Assembly (NCBI RefSeq): GCF_000757485.1 | Contig: NZ_JPYO01000006.1 | Location: forward strand, 49,468-113,467 | Length of the DNA stretch: 64,000 bases | Direction: 5' to 3' | Origin: Achromobacter sp. RTa | GTDB taxonomy: Bacteria; Pseudomonadota; Gammaproteobacteria; Burkholderiales; Burkholderiaceae_B | In this document: positions 39,369 through 48,625 of the stretch, in pieces | Position numbering within the stretch: the first letter of the stretch is position 1 | How the letters are laid out: every line of letters starts with the position of its first letter | Notes under the pieces: model-generated | The model's input: the letters and a program-made list of their open reading frames with translations, nothing else | Told to the model about the DNA's origin: nothing | Database searches by the model: none | Position numbers and translations under genes: made by a program

Positions 39369-40907
39369 ATGGATCTGCACTTGAAGCCCGGACACATGAC
39401 GCTGTCCGACCTGCGGCGCGTATATCAACAGCCCGTGCGCCTGGCCCTGGACGCCAGCGCCGCCGGCGCCATCGATGACAGCGTGGCGACCGTCGAACGC
39501 ATCATCGCCGAGGGTCGCACGGTATACGGCATCAATACCGGCTTCGGCCTGCTGGCCTCGACGAAGATCGCGCGCGAAGACCTGGAGGCCCTGCAGACCT
39601 CGCTGGTGCGGTCCCACGCCGCCGGCGTGGGCGAGGCGCTGGACGACGCCATGGTCCGGCTGATCATGGTGCTGAAGATCAACAGCCTGGCGCGCGGCTG
39701 CTCCGGTATCCGCCGCCGCGTGATCGACCATCTGATCGCGCTGGTGAACGCGGGCGTGTATCCGCACATCCCCTTGAAGGGTTCGGTGGGCGCGTCAGGA
39801 GACTTGGCGCCCCTGGCGCATATGTCGCTGGTGCTTCTGGGCGAAAGCCGCGCCCGTTTCCAGGGCGAATGGCTGCCCGCCGGAGAGGCGCTGGCGCGCG
39901 CGGGGCTGGAGCCGTTGACGTTGGCGGCCAAGGAAGGCCTCGCCCTGCTCAACGGCACGCAGGTTTCCACGGCATACGCCTTGCGCGGCCTGTTCGAGGC
40001 CGAAGACATGATGGCGGCCGGTCTGGTCTGCGGCAGCCTGAGCGTCGAGGCCATGCTGGGGTCGCGCGTGCCTTTCGATGCGCGCATTCATGACGCGCGC
40101 GGCCAGCCGGGCCAGATCGCCGTGGCGGCGGTATTCCGCGACCTGCTGGGCGAAGACAGCGAGGTCGGCCATTCGCACATGGATTGCGGAAAGGTGCAGG
40201 ACCCGTATTCCCTGCGCTGTCAGCCCCAGGTGATGGGCGCCTGCCTCACGCAGATCCGCCACGTGGCCGAGGTGCTGCGGATCGAGTCGAACGCGGTGTC
40301 GGACAACCCCCTGGTGTTCGTGGAGCAGGGCGACGTGATTTCGGGCGGCAACTTCCATGCCGAACCCGTGGCGCTGGCCGCGGACAACCTGGCGCTGGCG
40401 CTGGCCGAGATCGGCGCGCTGTCCGAACGCCGCATCGCATTGATGATGGACAAGCACATGTCGCAGTTGCCGCCCTTCCTGGTCAGCCGGGGAGGCGTCA
40501 ATTCCGGGTTCATGATCGCGCAGGTCACGGCGGCGGCGCTCGCGAGCGACAACAAGGCGCTGGCCCATCCGGCCAGCGTGGACAGCATGCCGACGTCCGC
40601 CAACCAGGAAGACCATGTGTCGATGGCGCCCAATGCCGGCAAGCGGCTATGGGCCATGGCCGAGAATGTGCGCGACATCCTGGCGATCGAATGGCTGGGC
40701 GCCTGCCAGGGCCTGGATTTCCGCGTAGGCTTGAAAACATCGCCTCGGCTCGAGAAGGCGCGCAGCATTCTGCGCGAGCAAGTGCCGCACTACGAGGAAG
40801 ACCGCTTCTTCGCTCCCGACATCGCGGCGGCCAGCGGCCTGATCGCCGGGCAGGCCTTGAATGGCCTGATGCCCGCCGGCCTGCTGCCCAGCCTTGGACC
40901 GGCTTGA
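39369..40907 (+). CDS. hutH: Histidine ammonia-lyase
   Basis: HutH removes ammonia from histidine to give urocanate. The 512-residue protein has the Ala142-Ser143-Gly144 triad (GASGDLAPL), which self-cyclises to the MIO cofactor, plus the conserved [17 protein letters not shown] and [15 protein letters not shown] blocks. ATG at 39369 gives the normal family N-terminus ([15 protein letters not shown]). It follows the transporter by 44 bp in the hut operon. Confidence 0.97.
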   Translation: MDLHLKPGHMTLSDLRRVYQQPVRLALDASAAGAIDDSVATVERIIAEGRTVYGINTGFGLLASTKIAREDLEALQTSLVRSHAAGVGEALDDAMVRLIMVLKINSLARGCSGIRRRVIDHLIALVNAGVYPHIPLKGSVGASGDLAPLAHMSLVLLGESRARFQGEWLPAGEALARAGLEPLTLAAKEGLALLNGTQVSTAYALRGLFEAEDMMAAGLVCGSLSVEAMLGSRVPFDARIHDARGQPGQIAVAAVFRDLLGEDSEVGHSHMDCGKVQDPYSLRCQPQVMGACLTQIRHVAEVLRIESNAVSDNPLVFVEQGDVISGGNFHAEPVALAADNLALALAEIGALSERRIALMMDKHMSQLPPFLVSRGGVNSGFMIAQVTAAALASDNKALAHPASVDSMPTSANQEDHVSMAPNAGKRLWAMAENVRDILAIEWLGACQGLDFRVGLKTSPRLEKARSILREQVPHYEEDRFFAPDIAAASGLIAGQALNGLMPAGLLPSLGPA

Positions 40908-40934
40908 CGCGAGGCGCGCCTTCAAGGAGACGAC

Positions 40935-42152
40935 ATGAGACAGCTATGGCGTAATTTCCACGCCGCAACGATGGCGCGGGGCGCCTATTCGGCGATCGAG
41001 CGCGCCGCCATCGTGACCCTGGACGATCGCATTGAATGGATCGGCCCGGAGGCGGCGCTGCCGTCCATCGACGCGCAGCGGGAGCACGATCTGGGCGGAG
41101 CGTGGGTCACGCCCGGGCTTATCGACTGCCACACGCACCTGGTGTTCGGTGGAAACCGCAGCCTGGAGTTCGAGCAGCGCCTGCAAGGCGTGGATTACGC
41201 GACGATCGCGGCGCAGGGCGGCGGCATCGCCAGCACGGTGCGCGCCACGCGCGCCGCCTCGGAAGACGAGCTCTACGCCAGCGCGCGCGAACGAGCCTTG
41301 CACCTGCTTCGCGACGGCGTGACCACGCTGGAAGTGAAGTCGGGTTACGGGCTGGACCTGCCGAACGAGCGCAAGATGCTGCGGGTGGCCAGGCGGCTGG
41401 GGCAGACCTTGCCCGTGACGGTCCGGGCCACCTGCCTGGCCGCGCACGCGCTGCCGCCCGAGTTCGCCGGACGCGCGGAGGACTATATCCACGAGGTGGC
41501 GCAGCGCATGTTGCCGGTGCTGGCGGCCGAAGGCCTGATCGACGCCGTCGATGCCTTCTGCGAGCACCTCGCGTTCTCCCCCGAGCAGGTCGAACGCGTG
41601 TTCCAGGCCGCCCGGCAACTGGGCCTGCCGGTCAAGCTGCATGCCGAACAGTTGTCTTCGCTGCATGGCGCCACGCTGGCGGCGCGCTATGGCGCGCTGT
41701 CGGCGGACCACCTGGAGTACCTGACCGAAAGCGACGTGCTGGCGATGGCCAGGGCAGGCACTGTCGCGGTATTGCTGCCGGGCGCGTTCTATGCCCTGCG
41801 CGAAACGCAACTGCCTCCGATCGAGCTCTTGCGCCGGCACGGCGTGCCCATCGCCATTTCCACCGACCTGAATCCGGGAACCTCGCCCGTGCTGTCCTTG
41901 CGGTTGATGCTGAGCATGGCCTGCACCCTGTTCAGGATGACGCCCGAGGAGGCGCTGGCCGGCGCGACCGTGCATGCGGCGCGGGCGCTGGGGCTGCAAG
42001 GCACGCACGGGGAACTGGCGCCCGGGCGGGCCGCGGATTTCGTGGCGTGGGAAATCGCCCATCCTTCCGAACTGGCCTACTGGGTGGGCGGGGACCTGCC
42101 CAAGCGGGTCATCCGGCACGCCGAAGACGCGGGCGCGCCGCGGCGGGATTGA
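40935..42152 (+). CDS. hutI: Imidazolonepropionase
   Basis: HutI hydrolyses 4-imidazolone-5-propionate to N-formimino-L-glutamate. This 405-residue amidohydrolase has the metal-binding HxH in [15 protein letters not shown], the segment [19 protein letters not shown] that defines the family, a histidine in KLHAEQLS, and the metal aspartate in [17 protein letters not shown] precedes the ATG. No gene for formiminoglutamate hydrolase (HutG) or deiminase (HutF) is recognisable nearby; a nitrilase-type gene follows instead. Confidence 0.96.
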   Translation: MRQLWRNFHAATMARGAYSAIERAAIVTLDDRIEWIGPEAALPSIDAQREHDLGGAWVTPGLIDCHTHLVFGGNRSLEFEQRLQGVDYATIAAQGGGIASTVRATRAASEDELYASARERALHLLRDGVTTLEVKSGYGLDLPNERKMLRVARRLGQTLPVTVRATCLAAHALPPEFAGRAEDYIHEVAQRMLPVLAAEGLIDAVDAFCEHLAFSPEQVERVFQAARQLGLPVKLHAEQLSSLHGATLAARYGALSADHLEYLTESDVLAMARAGTVAVLLPGAFYALRETQLPPIELLRRHGVPIAISTDLNPGTSPVLSLRLMLSMACTLFRMTPEEALAGATVHAARALGLQGTHGELAPGRAADFVAWEIAHPSELAYWVGGDLPKRVIRHAEDAGAPRRD

Positions 42153-42287
42153 TAGCGGCGGATTCGGACCAATGTGCGTCCAAAAAGGACCAAGTGGCGC
42201 GCAGGCGCACCCAGGCCAGGCGCGGCGTTCTACGATGTGGCTCCAATGCGCCCGCTGGCGGGCGAGCACATCGTCCAAGGAGCACGC

Positions 42288-43067
42288 ATGCGGATCTGCA
42301 TAATGGAAAGTCCGGTAGACCTGGCGCCGCAAGGAGCCACGTGGGAAGGCATCGCCGAGCGCATCGGCGAACTTGCGCCCGACCTGCTGGTCACCAGCGA
42401 GCTGCCGTTCGGCTCCTGGCTGGCGGCTTCGTCCACTTATGACGCCGCGCGGGCCGCCGAGTCGTTGCGGATCCACGAGGCGGGGCTGGAGGCACTGGCG
42501 GCGCTGAATGTGCCGGCCATCGTGTCTTCCCGCCCGGTGCCGGCGGGCAAGCGCCTGGCCAACGAGGCCTACGCCCTCGAGGGCGGGCGCTACACCAGGC
42601 TGCACCACAAGCAGTACTTTCCGCAGGAGCCCGGCTATTTCGAGGCGACCTGGTTCGAGCCAGCCATGGAGGGCTTCGAGGTCTTCGAGGTGGGTGGAAT
42701 CCGCCTGGGCGTGCAGCTATGCACCGAGCTCATGTTCAATGAACGTTCGCGGCGCTACGGGCGGGACGGAGCGGAGTTGATCGTGGCGCCGCGCGCCAGC
42801 AGCGCGTCGACCCGGCGCTGGCTGACGGCCGGCGCCATGGCGGCGCTGGTGTCGGGTTGCTATGTGGTCAGTTCGAACCGCGCGGGGCGCGCCGCGGGCG
42901 GGCAGGTGTTCGGTGGCTGTGCATTCGCCTTCCAGCCGGATGGTGAACCGTTGGCGACGTCCACGGACAGCGAGGCTATCGTGGTGGTCGACGTGGACCC
43001 CAGGAGATCGCGGGCGCAACAGTTGCAATACCCCTGCTACGTGCGCGAGCTGCCGGCCGGCCGCTAG
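42288..43067 (+). CDS. Carbon-nitrogen hydrolase (nitrilase superfamily) in the hut operon
   Basis: This 259-residue nitrilase-superfamily protein has a plausible catalytic triad: Glu38 (LVTSELPFG), Lys108 (RLHHKQYFPQEPGYFEA) and Cys145 (GVQLCTELMFNE). The start at 42288 is fixed by AAGGAG at 42277-42282 and the typical MRICIMES beginning. It follows hutI by 135 bp on the same strand. In that position it may process formiminoglutamate or formamide, the outstanding end-steps of histidine degradation, but direct evidence is lacking. Other amidase-type substrates are possible. Confidence 0.85.
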   Translation: MRICIMESPVDLAPQGATWEGIAERIGELAPDLLVTSELPFGSWLAASSTYDAARAAESLRIHEAGLEALAALNVPAIVSSRPVPAGKRLANEAYALEGGRYTRLHHKQYFPQEPGYFEATWFEPAMEGFEVFEVGGIRLGVQLCTELMFNERSRRYGRDGAELIVAPRASSASTRRWLTAGAMAALVSGCYVVSSNRAGRAAGGQVFGGCAFAFQPDGEPLATSTDSEAIVVVDVDPRRSRAQQLQYPCYVRELPAGR

Positions 43068-43083
43068 CGAGGACGGCCAGGCC

Positions 43084-44493
43084 CTATCGGGGGCAGCGCG
43101 CCTGCACGGGCTCCGAGGCGTCGAAGCGCAGCCTTGAAAAGCTGGCGGCGCAGGCCAGCGCGGCGCACAGGCCGCCGAGCCACAGCGCGGCGACCGCGCC
43201 CTGCGTGCTGGACACATTGAAACAGGCGGCCACCAAGGCCGCGCCCGACGCCTGTCCGAGCAGGCGCACGGTGCCGATCATGCCGCTGGCGCCGCCCGCC
43301 CGCGAGGCCGGCGCCGACATCATGATGGCGCGCAGATTGGGCGATTGGAAGAAGCCGAACCCGGCGCCGCAGACGGCCATGCGCCAGCAGATGTCCCAGA
43401 TGGGCGGGTCGGCGGGCATCATCGCCAGCAGCGCCATGCCCAGGGCCATCAGCGCCAGCCCCACGCCGCCCAGCATGCCCGCGGGATAGTGGTCGGACAG
43501 GCGCCCGGCGATCGGCGCCATGAAAGCCACCACCACCGGCCAGGGCGTGATCAGAAAGCCTGTTTCCACCTGGGTGTAGCCCAGCGTGGTCTGCAACAGG
43601 AAGGGCAAGGACACGAATGCCAGCGCCTGGGCCGCGAAGGCGCAGATCGCGGTGGCGGCGGACAGGGCGAACAAGGGCCGGCGCAGCAGGTCGACGGCCA
43701 GGATGGGCGCGGGATGCCCGGCCTGCCTGCGCATCAGCAGGAACAGGCTGGCCGCGGCGACGCCCCATTCCAGCGTCACGCGCGGCAGGGGGGCGCCGTG
43801 CGCCAGCTCATTGGTTCCCAGCACGAACAGGCCCAGCGTCAGGGCGCACAACGCCGCGGCCAGGCCGTCGAAACCATGCGGCGCGCGCGTCGTTTTGGGC
43901 AGGCCGCGCAGGGCCAAGACCGCACACACGACGCCGACGGGCACATTCATCAGGAACAGCCAGTGCCAGTTCCCCAGCAGGAGGATGGCCGACGCGACGG
44001 TGGGGCCCGCCGCGAAAGACAGGCCCACCACCATGGCGTTCAGGCCCAGTCCGCGGCCCAGCAGGTGGGAGGGATAGATGAAGCGCAGCAGCGCGCCGTT
44101 GACGCTCATGACGCCGGCCGCGCCCAGGCCCTGCAGGATCCGCGACGCCACCAGGGTGGGCAGAGACGGCGCCAGTCCGCTGGTCAGCGACGACAGGGTG
44201 TACAGGACCAGCCCCACGATATAGACGCGGCGATGGCCCAGGATCTCGCCCAGCGCGGCGGCGGGCAGCAGGCCCGCCACCATGGCAAGCTGGTAGCCGC
44301 TGATGACCCAGATGGATTCGGCGTCGTTGGCCCCGAGGTCCCGCGCAATGGTGGGCAGCGCCGTGTTGGCGATGGCGGTGTCCAGGCTGGCCATGCACAG
44401 CGCCAGCATGACGGCCAGGAGCGCGCCCAGGCGTTCCGATGCCGGCAGGCCGACGCCGGCCGGATAAACGGTATTGTGGGAGAACGTGAGCAT
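43084..44493 (-). CDS. MFS drug transporter, DHA2 (14-TM) type
   Basis: This 469-residue inner-membrane exporter has roughly 13-14 hydrophobic segments and the motif C-like region of DHA2 drug:H+ antiporters. The early conserved ALDTAIANTALPTIARDLG is typical of EmrB/QacA relatives, followed by WVISGYQLAM and GRRVYIVGL-type motif A residues (GEILGHRRVY). No membrane-fusion partner gene is adjacent, so it may act alone. The ligand is unknown. It is convergent with the nitrilase-type gene. Confidence 0.9.
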   Translation of the reverse strand: MLTFSHNTVYPAGVGLPASERLGALLAVMLALCMASLDTAIANTALPTIARDLGANDAESIWVISGYQLAMVAGLLPAAALGEILGHRRVYIVGLVLYTLSSLTSGLAPSLPTLVASRILQGLGAAGVMSVNGALLRFIYPSHLLGRGLGLNAMVVGLSFAAGPTVASAILLLGNWHWLFLMNVPVGVVCAVLALRGLPKTTRAPHGFDGLAAALCALTLGLFVLGTNELAHGAPLPRVTLEWGVAAASLFLLMRRQAGHPAPILAVDLLRRPLFALSAATAICAFAAQALAFVSLPFLLQTTLGYTQVETGFLITPWPVVVAFMAPIAGRLSDHYPAGMLGGVGLALMALGMALLAMMPADPPIWDICWRMAVCGAGFGFFQSPNLRAIMMSAPASRAGGASGMIGTVRLLGQASGAALVAACFNVSSTQGAVAALWLGGLCAALACAASFSRLRFDASEPVQARCPR

Positions 44494-44589
44494 GTGACAG
44501 GCTGCGCCGCGAGGCGTCCGCGTTGCGGACCGGGAATCGTGACCGTCGATTCTACGGCACGGGAGACGGGCCCCGCGGACGCCGTCCGC

Positions 44590-45531
44590 TTATTCCACGT
44601 TGTGGACGCGCAGCTGCTCGGCCAGTTCGGCGTAGCAGCGCCGCACCGCCGCGCGCGCCTGCTGTTCCGGCGCGCGCGCCATCAGGCAGATGCGCCGCGT
44701 GAGCCGCGGACGCTGCAAGGGCACGATGGCCAGGCCGTCCTGGCGCTGGCCTTGCGTGTACAGCCGCGAGATCAGCCCTACGCGCAGGCCGGCCCGCACC
44801 AGGCTGTACAGCGTGTCGGTGTAGTTCAGGGTGTCGGTCGCGGCCAGGTCCGAGCCCTGCTGGCGCAGCGTGGACACAATCATCTCGTAGGTGCTGCCGC
44901 GCGACAGCACGGCCAGCGGTTCGGACTTCAGGTCCTGCCAGGTCAGCGCCTGGCGCCGCGCAAGGCGATGGGTGTCGGCCAGCACGGCCACCAGATCGTC
45001 TTCCGCCACGAAGGCGGCGGCCAGGCCGGGCGTGAGGCCGAAGTCCAGGCCCAGCCCGATATCCAGTTCGCCATTGCCCAGCGCGGCCATCAGCTCGTCG
45101 TTGAGATGGTCGCTGAGGATCAGCGCGATGTCCGGATGGCGCCGGCGCCATTGGGCCACTACCGGAGCGAGCAGGTGCATGGTGGACGGGATGCAACCGA
45201 TGCGTACGGTTGCTGCCTGGGTGTCCAGCAGGCGCCGCAGGTCTTCGGCGCCCTGGGTGTAGCTGTTGAGCAGCCATTCGATCTGGGCGCGGGCGGCAAG
45301 GCCCGCGGGCGTCAGCCGCACATGGTGGGTGCTGCGTTCGAACAGCGCCATGCCCATCAGCGCCTCCAGCTCGCGGATGGCGGCGGAGAGGGCGGGCTGG
45401 CTCAGCGCCAGCGCCTGGGCGGCGCGGCTGAAGCTGGCGTGGCGGGCCACTTCCTTGAAGCCGCGCAACTGCCGCAGCGTGGGCTGGCGCGCCGGCACGG
45501 ACACGCTGTCGGGCAGAGGAGGCTTGGTCAT
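44590..45531 (-). CDS. LysR-family transcriptional regulator
   Basis: This 313-residue LysR protein has an HTH at about residues 17-75 (LRQLRGFKEVARHASFSRAA, LSQPALSAAIRELE) and a substrate-binding domain. It is divergent from the Bug-receptor gene, with an inverted repeat across its own start codon. Thus it probably regulates itself and the receptor/M20-hydrolase/phosphoribosyltransferase genes. The inducer is unknown. Confidence 0.93.
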   Translation of the reverse strand: MTKPPLPDSVSVPARQPTLRQLRGFKEVARHASFSRAAQALALSQPALSAAIRELEALMGMALFERSTHHVRLTPAGLAARAQIEWLLNSYTQGAEDLRRLLDTQAATVRIGCIPSTMHLLAPVVAQWRRRHPDIALILSDHLNDELMAALGNGELDIGLGLDFGLTPGLAAAFVAEDDLVAVLADTHRLARRQALTWQDLKSEPLAVLSRGSTYEMIVSTLRQQGSDLAATDTLNYTDTLYSLVRAGLRVGLISRLYTQGQRQDGLAIVPLQRPRLTRRICLMARAPEQQARAAVRRCYAELAEQLRVHNVE

Positions 45532-45552
45532 AGATTTACCTGATGAATCTAT
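45530..45552. promoter_or_regulatory. LysR-type dyad ATAGATT-N9-AATCTAT
   Basis: ATAGATT at 45530-45536 and AATCTAT at 45546-45552 are perfect inverted repeats with the T-N11-A geometry of LysR boxes, in an AT-rich patch. The site overlaps the LysR start codon (45529-45531) and lies upstream of the divergent receptor gene. Confidence 0.6.
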
Positions 45553-45649
45553 AAAAATATAGCATTTCAGTTATTACCAGGATCTGCGTAGCATGGCGCC
45601 GTCGCCCTTCTTCGCGCCCGCTGCGCGCGCGCATTCGACCGTTCCCGCC

Positions 45650-46633
45650 ATGTTCAAACGTCTGTTCCTGTCCGTCGCCGCGCTGGCGGCCGCGCTGTGC
45701 GCCGCTCCGGCCATGGCCGCCGAAGCCGCCTGGCCCGAAGCCCGGCCATTGACCCTGATCGTGCCGTTCAGCCCCGGCGGCAACGTCGATACCACCGCCC
45801 GGCTGGTGGCGCAGAAACTGGCGGACCGGCTCAAGCAATCCGTCATCGTGGATAACGTGGCGGGCGCAGGCGGGGTGCTGGGCGTGGCGAAGGCCGCGCA
45901 TGCCAGGCCCGATGGCTACACGCTGGTGATGGGCTTCGACGGCCCCATCAGCGTGGCCCGCCTGATCAATTCCGCCGTGAAGTACGACGCCGAAACGGAT
46001 CTGGAGCCGGTCGCCCTGGTGACCACCGCGCCCGTCGTGCTGCTGGCCCGCCCCGGCTTGCCCGCGCGGGACATGGGCGAACTCATCGCGCTGGCGCGGG
46101 CGAAGCCCGACACGCTGACCTACGCCTCGTCGGGCGTGGGCACCGTGCTGCATCTGGCGATGGAGGTGATGCAGGACCAGGCCAAGGTCAAGCTGGTGCA
46201 CGTGCCCTATCGCGGGGGCGCGCAGATCACCAACGACGTCATGGGCGGCCAGGTGGACCTGGGCCTGCTGGTGACCACCAGCGCCACGCCGCTGGTCCAG
46301 CAGAAGAAGCTGCATGCGCTGGGAGTCACCTCGGCCGAGCGCGTCGACACGCTGCCGGACGTGCAGGCGTTCGGCGAGACGCCCGAGCTCAAGGGTTTTG
46401 AACTGAATACCTGGACGGGCGTCTTCGCGCCGGCGGGCACGGATCCCGCCGTGGTGGGGCGGCTCAACCAGGAACTGAACGCCGTGCTCAAGCTGGATGA
46501 TGTGCAAAAGCGCCTGGCCGAAGGCGGCGCCATCCCCGGCCAGGGCACGGCCCAGGAATTCGCGGAGTTCCTGAAGAAGGAAAAAGCCCTGTACGGCCAC
46601 ATCGTGAAGAGCGCCGACATCCAGCAGGAATAA
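45650..46633 (+). CDS. Bug-family (TctC-like) periplasmic solute-binding receptor
   Basis: This 327-residue receptor of the tripartite-tricarboxylate family is massively expanded in Bordetella and relatives. ATG at 45650 opens a signal peptide (MFKRLFLSVAALAAALCAAP, cleavage near AMA). The mature protein has the family's LIVPFSPGGNVDTTARLVA start and VPYRGGAQITNDVMGGQVD. No TctA/TctB membrane genes are adjacent, as is usual for orphan Bug proteins. Downstream M20 hydrolase suggests an N-acyl amino acid or other carboxylate as ligand. Confidence 0.92.
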   Translation: MFKRLFLSVAALAAALCAAPAMAAEAAWPEARPLTLIVPFSPGGNVDTTARLVAQKLADRLKQSVIVDNVAGAGGVLGVAKAAHARPDGYTLVMGFDGPISVARLINSAVKYDAETDLEPVALVTTAPVVLLARPGLPARDMGELIALARAKPDTLTYASSGVGTVLHLAMEVMQDQAKVKLVHVPYRGGAQITNDVMGGQVDLGLLVTTSATPLVQQKKLHALGVTSAERVDTLPDVQAFGETPELKGFELNTWTGVFAPAGTDPAVVGRLNQELNAVLKLDDVQKRLAEGGAIPGQGTAQEFAEFLKKEKALYGHIVKSADIQQE

Positions 46634-46652
46634 GCCCGAGGACGCCAACGCC

Positions 46653-47846
46653 ATGAACATTCCCGCAAGCGGCCCCGTGCTGCCCGAAATCCAGGCCATC
46701 CAGGACGAGATGGTGGCCCTGCGCCGCCGCATCCACGCCAACCCCGAGTTGGCCTACGAAGAGGTCGATACCGGCGATCTGGTGGCGCAACAGCTGGCGG
46801 AGTGGGGCTACGAGGTGCACCGGGGCCTGGGCGTGACCGGCGTAGTGGGCACCTTGCGGCTGGGCAGCGGCCAGCGCCGGCTGGGCTTGCGGGCCGACAT
46901 GGACGCCCTGCCCATCCACGAGACCACCGGCCTGCCGTACGCCAGCCGGAACCCGGGGAAGATGCATGCCTGCGGCCATGACGGCCATACCGCCACCTTG
47001 CTTGCCGCCGCCCGCGCCCTGGCCGGGCGCGGCCGCTTCGATGGCACGCTGCACCTGATTTTTCAGCCGGCCGAGGAGGGCCATGGGGGCGCGCAGAAGA
47101 TGATCGCCGACGGCCTGTTCGAGCGCTTTCCCTGCGATGCCGTCTACAGCTTCCACAACGAGCCGGGCTATCCGGCGGGCCATTTCGGTTTCCGTTCCGG
47201 CGTGATGTACAGCTCGTCCGATACTGTGGTGCTGACGGTCAGCGGCGTGGGCGGCCACGGCGCCATGCCGCACGTGGCGGTGGACCCCATCGTGGCCGCG
47301 GCCAGCATCGTGCTGGCCCTGCAGACCATCGTCTCGCGCGAGGTCGACCCTAACGACATGGCGGTGGTGACCATCGGCGCCATCCATGGGGGCGACGCGC
47401 CCAACGTGATTCCCAAGACGGTGGAGCTGCGGCTGACGGTGCGCGCGCGCCGGCCGGAGACGCGCGCGCTGCTGCGCGAGCGCATCACGGCGATCGCCAC
47501 CGCGCAGGCGGCGGTGCACCGCGCCACCGTCGAGGTCGACTACCGCTGGCGCTATCCGCCCGTGGTCAACGACCGCGGCGCCACGCAGTTCGCGGCGGAC
47601 GTGGCGCGCGGCTGGCTCGGCGAGGGCCTGCTGATTCCCGACCTCGAGCCCCTGCAGGCCAGCGACGATTTCGCCTTCATGCTGGAGGCGGTGCCGGGCA
47701 GCTACTTCATCGTCGGCAACGGCGAGGGCGAAGGCGGCTGCATGGTGCACAACCCCGACTACGATTTCAACGATGGCATCCTGCCGGTCACGGCCAGCTA
47801 CTGGGTGACGCTGGCGGAAGCCTACCTGGCCGCCGGCGCGCGCTGA
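46653..47846 (+). CDS. M20-family amidohydrolase (hippurate hydrolase/HipO type)
   Basis: This 397-residue dimetal peptidase or aminoacylase has M20D features: RADMDALPIHETTGLPYAS, the metal-binding HACGHDGHTATLL, and the EEGHGGAQKMI segment with the catalytic glutamate pair. A later HNPDYDFND gives the final histidine. Enzymes of this group cleave N-acyl amino acids such as hippurate or indole-acetyl conjugates. It lies 19 bp after the Bug-receptor gene and is likely co-expressed. Confidence 0.93.
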   Translation: MNIPASGPVLPEIQAIQDEMVALRRRIHANPELAYEEVDTGDLVAQQLAEWGYEVHRGLGVTGVVGTLRLGSGQRRLGLRADMDALPIHETTGLPYASRNPGKMHACGHDGHTATLLAAARALAGRGRFDGTLHLIFQPAEEGHGGAQKMIADGLFERFPCDAVYSFHNEPGYPAGHFGFRSGVMYSSSDTVVLTVSGVGGHGAMPHVAVDPIVAAASIVLALQTIVSREVDPNDMAVVTIGAIHGGDAPNVIPKTVELRLTVRARRPETRALLRERITAIATAQAAVHRATVEVDYRWRYPPVVNDRGATQFAADVARGWLGEGLLIPDLEPLQASDDFAFMLEAVPGSYFIVGNGEGEGGCMVHNPDYDFNDGILPVTASYWVTLAEAYLAAGAR

Positions 47847-47878
47847 TCCGCCGCTTTTCGCCGTTCCATCCGCAACGC

Positions 47879-48613
47879 ATGACTGTTCCTCAACACTCGA
47901 CATCCGCCGGCGCGCCGGCGTTCGACGCCACCACCGGCTACTGGCAGGAGATCGTCGGCGCCGACGCACTATCCGTGCCGCTGGATCCGCCCTATTGCCG
48001 GGGCTATCCCGCGAGGCTGCCGGACGGCCGCTACCTGGTGCTGCCGCTGCGCGGCGTGCCTGGCGATCCGGAGCGCTGCGTGGCCTCGCTGATCGCCAAC
48101 CATGCGGGGCTGGACGTGGTCGATGCGCTGGCGGGCTTCATGGCCGAGCGGGCGCGCGCCTTCGGGGCCGAAATGGTGGTGGGCCTGCCCACGCTGGGTT
48201 TGGCTTTCGCGCCCATGGTGGCGCGCGGGCTCGGATTCACGCGTTATGTGCCCTTCGGCTACTCGCGCAAGTATTGGTACGACGAGCGCCTGGCGGTGCC
48301 GGTGCGTTCGCTGACGACGCCGGACGCCGGCAAGCTGCTGTACGTGGACCCGAACCTCGCGGAGAGCTTGGCCGGCCGCCGGGTGCTGGTTGTGGACGAC
48401 GCCGTCAGCACTGGGCAGACGATGGTTTCCGCGCTGGAGCTGCTGGCCCGCTGCGGCGCCGAGGTGGCGGGCATCGTCGTGGCCATGTGCCAGGGCGAGC
48501 GCTGGCGCGCGCGCCTGGTGGACGCACAGGGCGCGCCGATACCGGTGGCCTGCGCGTTCGAGTCCCCCCGCATGCGCCGCGTGGCAGGCGGGTGGGCGCC
48601 GGAGACGGCATAG
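47879..48613 (+). CDS. Phosphoribosyltransferase family protein
   Basis: This 244-residue type-I phosphoribosyltransferase has the PRPP-binding loop VLVVDDAVSTGQTM, preceded by a flexible-loop region (FGYSRKYWYDERLAV). The overall layout resembles adenine/xanthine-type enzymes, which form nucleotides from a base and PRPP. Its base specificity is not evident. It follows the M20 hydrolase by 32 bp, suggesting the same transcription unit, so a catabolic or salvage link is possible. Confidence 0.85.
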   Translation: MTVPQHSTSAGAPAFDATTGYWQEIVGADALSVPLDPPYCRGYPARLPDGRYLVLPLRGVPGDPERCVASLIANHAGLDVVDALAGFMAERARAFGAEMVVGLPTLGLAFAPMVARGLGFTRYVPFGYSRKYWYDERLAVPVRSLTTPDAGKLLYVDPNLAESLAGRRVLVVDDAVSTGQTMVSALELLARCGAEVAGIVVAMCQGERWRARLVDAQGAPIPVACAFESPRMRRVAGGWAPETA

Positions 48614-48625
48614 CCGGATACGCTG

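Noticed and set aside
43345-45543. 732-codon plus-strand frame opposite the MFS and LysR genes
   Set aside because: Shadow frame; the minus-strand genes have clear family motifs and starts.
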